64,000 bases of DNA from positions 558,001 to 622,000 of the forward strand of contig NZ_JAGRQH010000001.1 of the NCBI RefSeq assembly GCF_018122595.1. Direction: 5' to 3'. Below are positions 63,995-64,000 of this stretch, in pieces (the first letter of the stretch is position 1; the number at the start of each line of letters is the position of its first letter). The translations under genes and the position numbers were made by a program. Below the pieces are notes generated by a model. That model ran no database searches. It was not told where the DNA came from and worked only from the letters and a program-made list of their open reading frames with translations. This DNA comes from Neokomagataea anthophila. Lineage in GTDB: Bacteria > Pseudomonadota > Alphaproteobacteria > Acetobacterales > Acetobacteraceae.

Positions 63995-64000
63995 ATGAAG
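63995..64000 (+). CDS. Start of a further gene, cut by the window edge
   Basis: An ATG-AAG lies 2 nt after the rsfS stop at the right edge. rlmH commonly follows rsfS and its proteins begin Met-Lys, so this may be its first codons. Only two codons are visible; the call is inference. Confidence 0.25.

Overview
This window reads as chromosomal DNA of an acetic acid bacterium (Acetobacteraceae, Alphaproteobacteria). The signs are a complete pqqABCDE cluster whose PqqA is of the Gluconobacter type, an OprB-type sugar porin, a Hint-domain surface protein of a kind common in this family, an aconitase/NAD-type isocitrate dehydrogenase pair, and an ETF/ETF-ubiquinone oxidoreductase set. Base composition is moderate in GC. 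I cannot name the genus from the sequence alone. Most of the window is housekeeping; I see no insertion sequence, transposase, integrase or CRISPR array.

Layout. 0.1-4 kb: a minus-strand unit of OprB porin, secreted beta-propeller protein and Tat-exported DyP/EfeB peroxidase. 4.2-5.3 kb: MscS channel and tRNA-Glu. 5.4-10.7 kb: a tight minus-strand operon, class I aminotransferase - hom - glpX - recJ. 10.8-16.1 kb: a lipoprotein, a ClpP paralogue with an altered catalytic triad, two tandem ferritin-like di-iron proteins, and xylulokinase. 16.13-16.51 kb: a non-coding segment upstream of hemE with 13 GTAC sites and DnaA-box-like 9-mers. The + strand is A/C-rich to its left and T/G-rich to its right whatever the gene direction, so this is my candidate replication origin. 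16.5-18.8 kb: hemE - HAD phosphatase - hemJ. 18.8-27.6 kb: GT32-like glycosyltransferase, SDR, DedA, S9 peptidase, Hint protein, aldo/keto reductase, MATE exporter. 27.7-35.1 kb: flgE, flgK, flgL, htpG and a TPR-glycosyltransferase. 35-38.3 kb: pqqABCDE. 38.4-42.6 kb: AI-2E-family permease, gmk and a large AT-rich two-domain glycosyltransferase. 42.8-51.9 kb: tRNA-Gln, a TetR/COQ9-like protein, proC, ybjN-like gene, acnA-icd with a divergent LysR gene, a 43-codon small ORF, hemH and a small exported protein. 52-53.2 kb: a four-gene orphan cassette that looks like a phage lysis module (one-TM protein, unknown, i-spanin-like, o-spanin-like lipoprotein), 27 bp from tRNA-Pro. 53.3-58.7 kb: metK - trmB - ETF-QO - etfB - etfA. 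58.9-64 kb: dapB, azoR, ychF - proA - nadD - rsfS.

How the genes fit together. PQQ is the cofactor of periplasmic dehydrogenases typical of acetic acid bacteria; the porin, ETF-QO and heme genes (hemE, hemJ, hemH) support the same oxidative respiratory lifestyle. The flagellar genes show motility or its remains. The most interesting points are the candidate oriC, the orphan lysis cassette, the tandem di-iron proteins beside the altered ClpP, four genes whose conserved N-termini appear to need CTG or ATT start codons (dedA, trmB, nadD, rsfS), and an mRNA hairpin that would bury the start codon of the TPR-glycosyltransferase. All function calls come from motif reading by eye; no database search was run.
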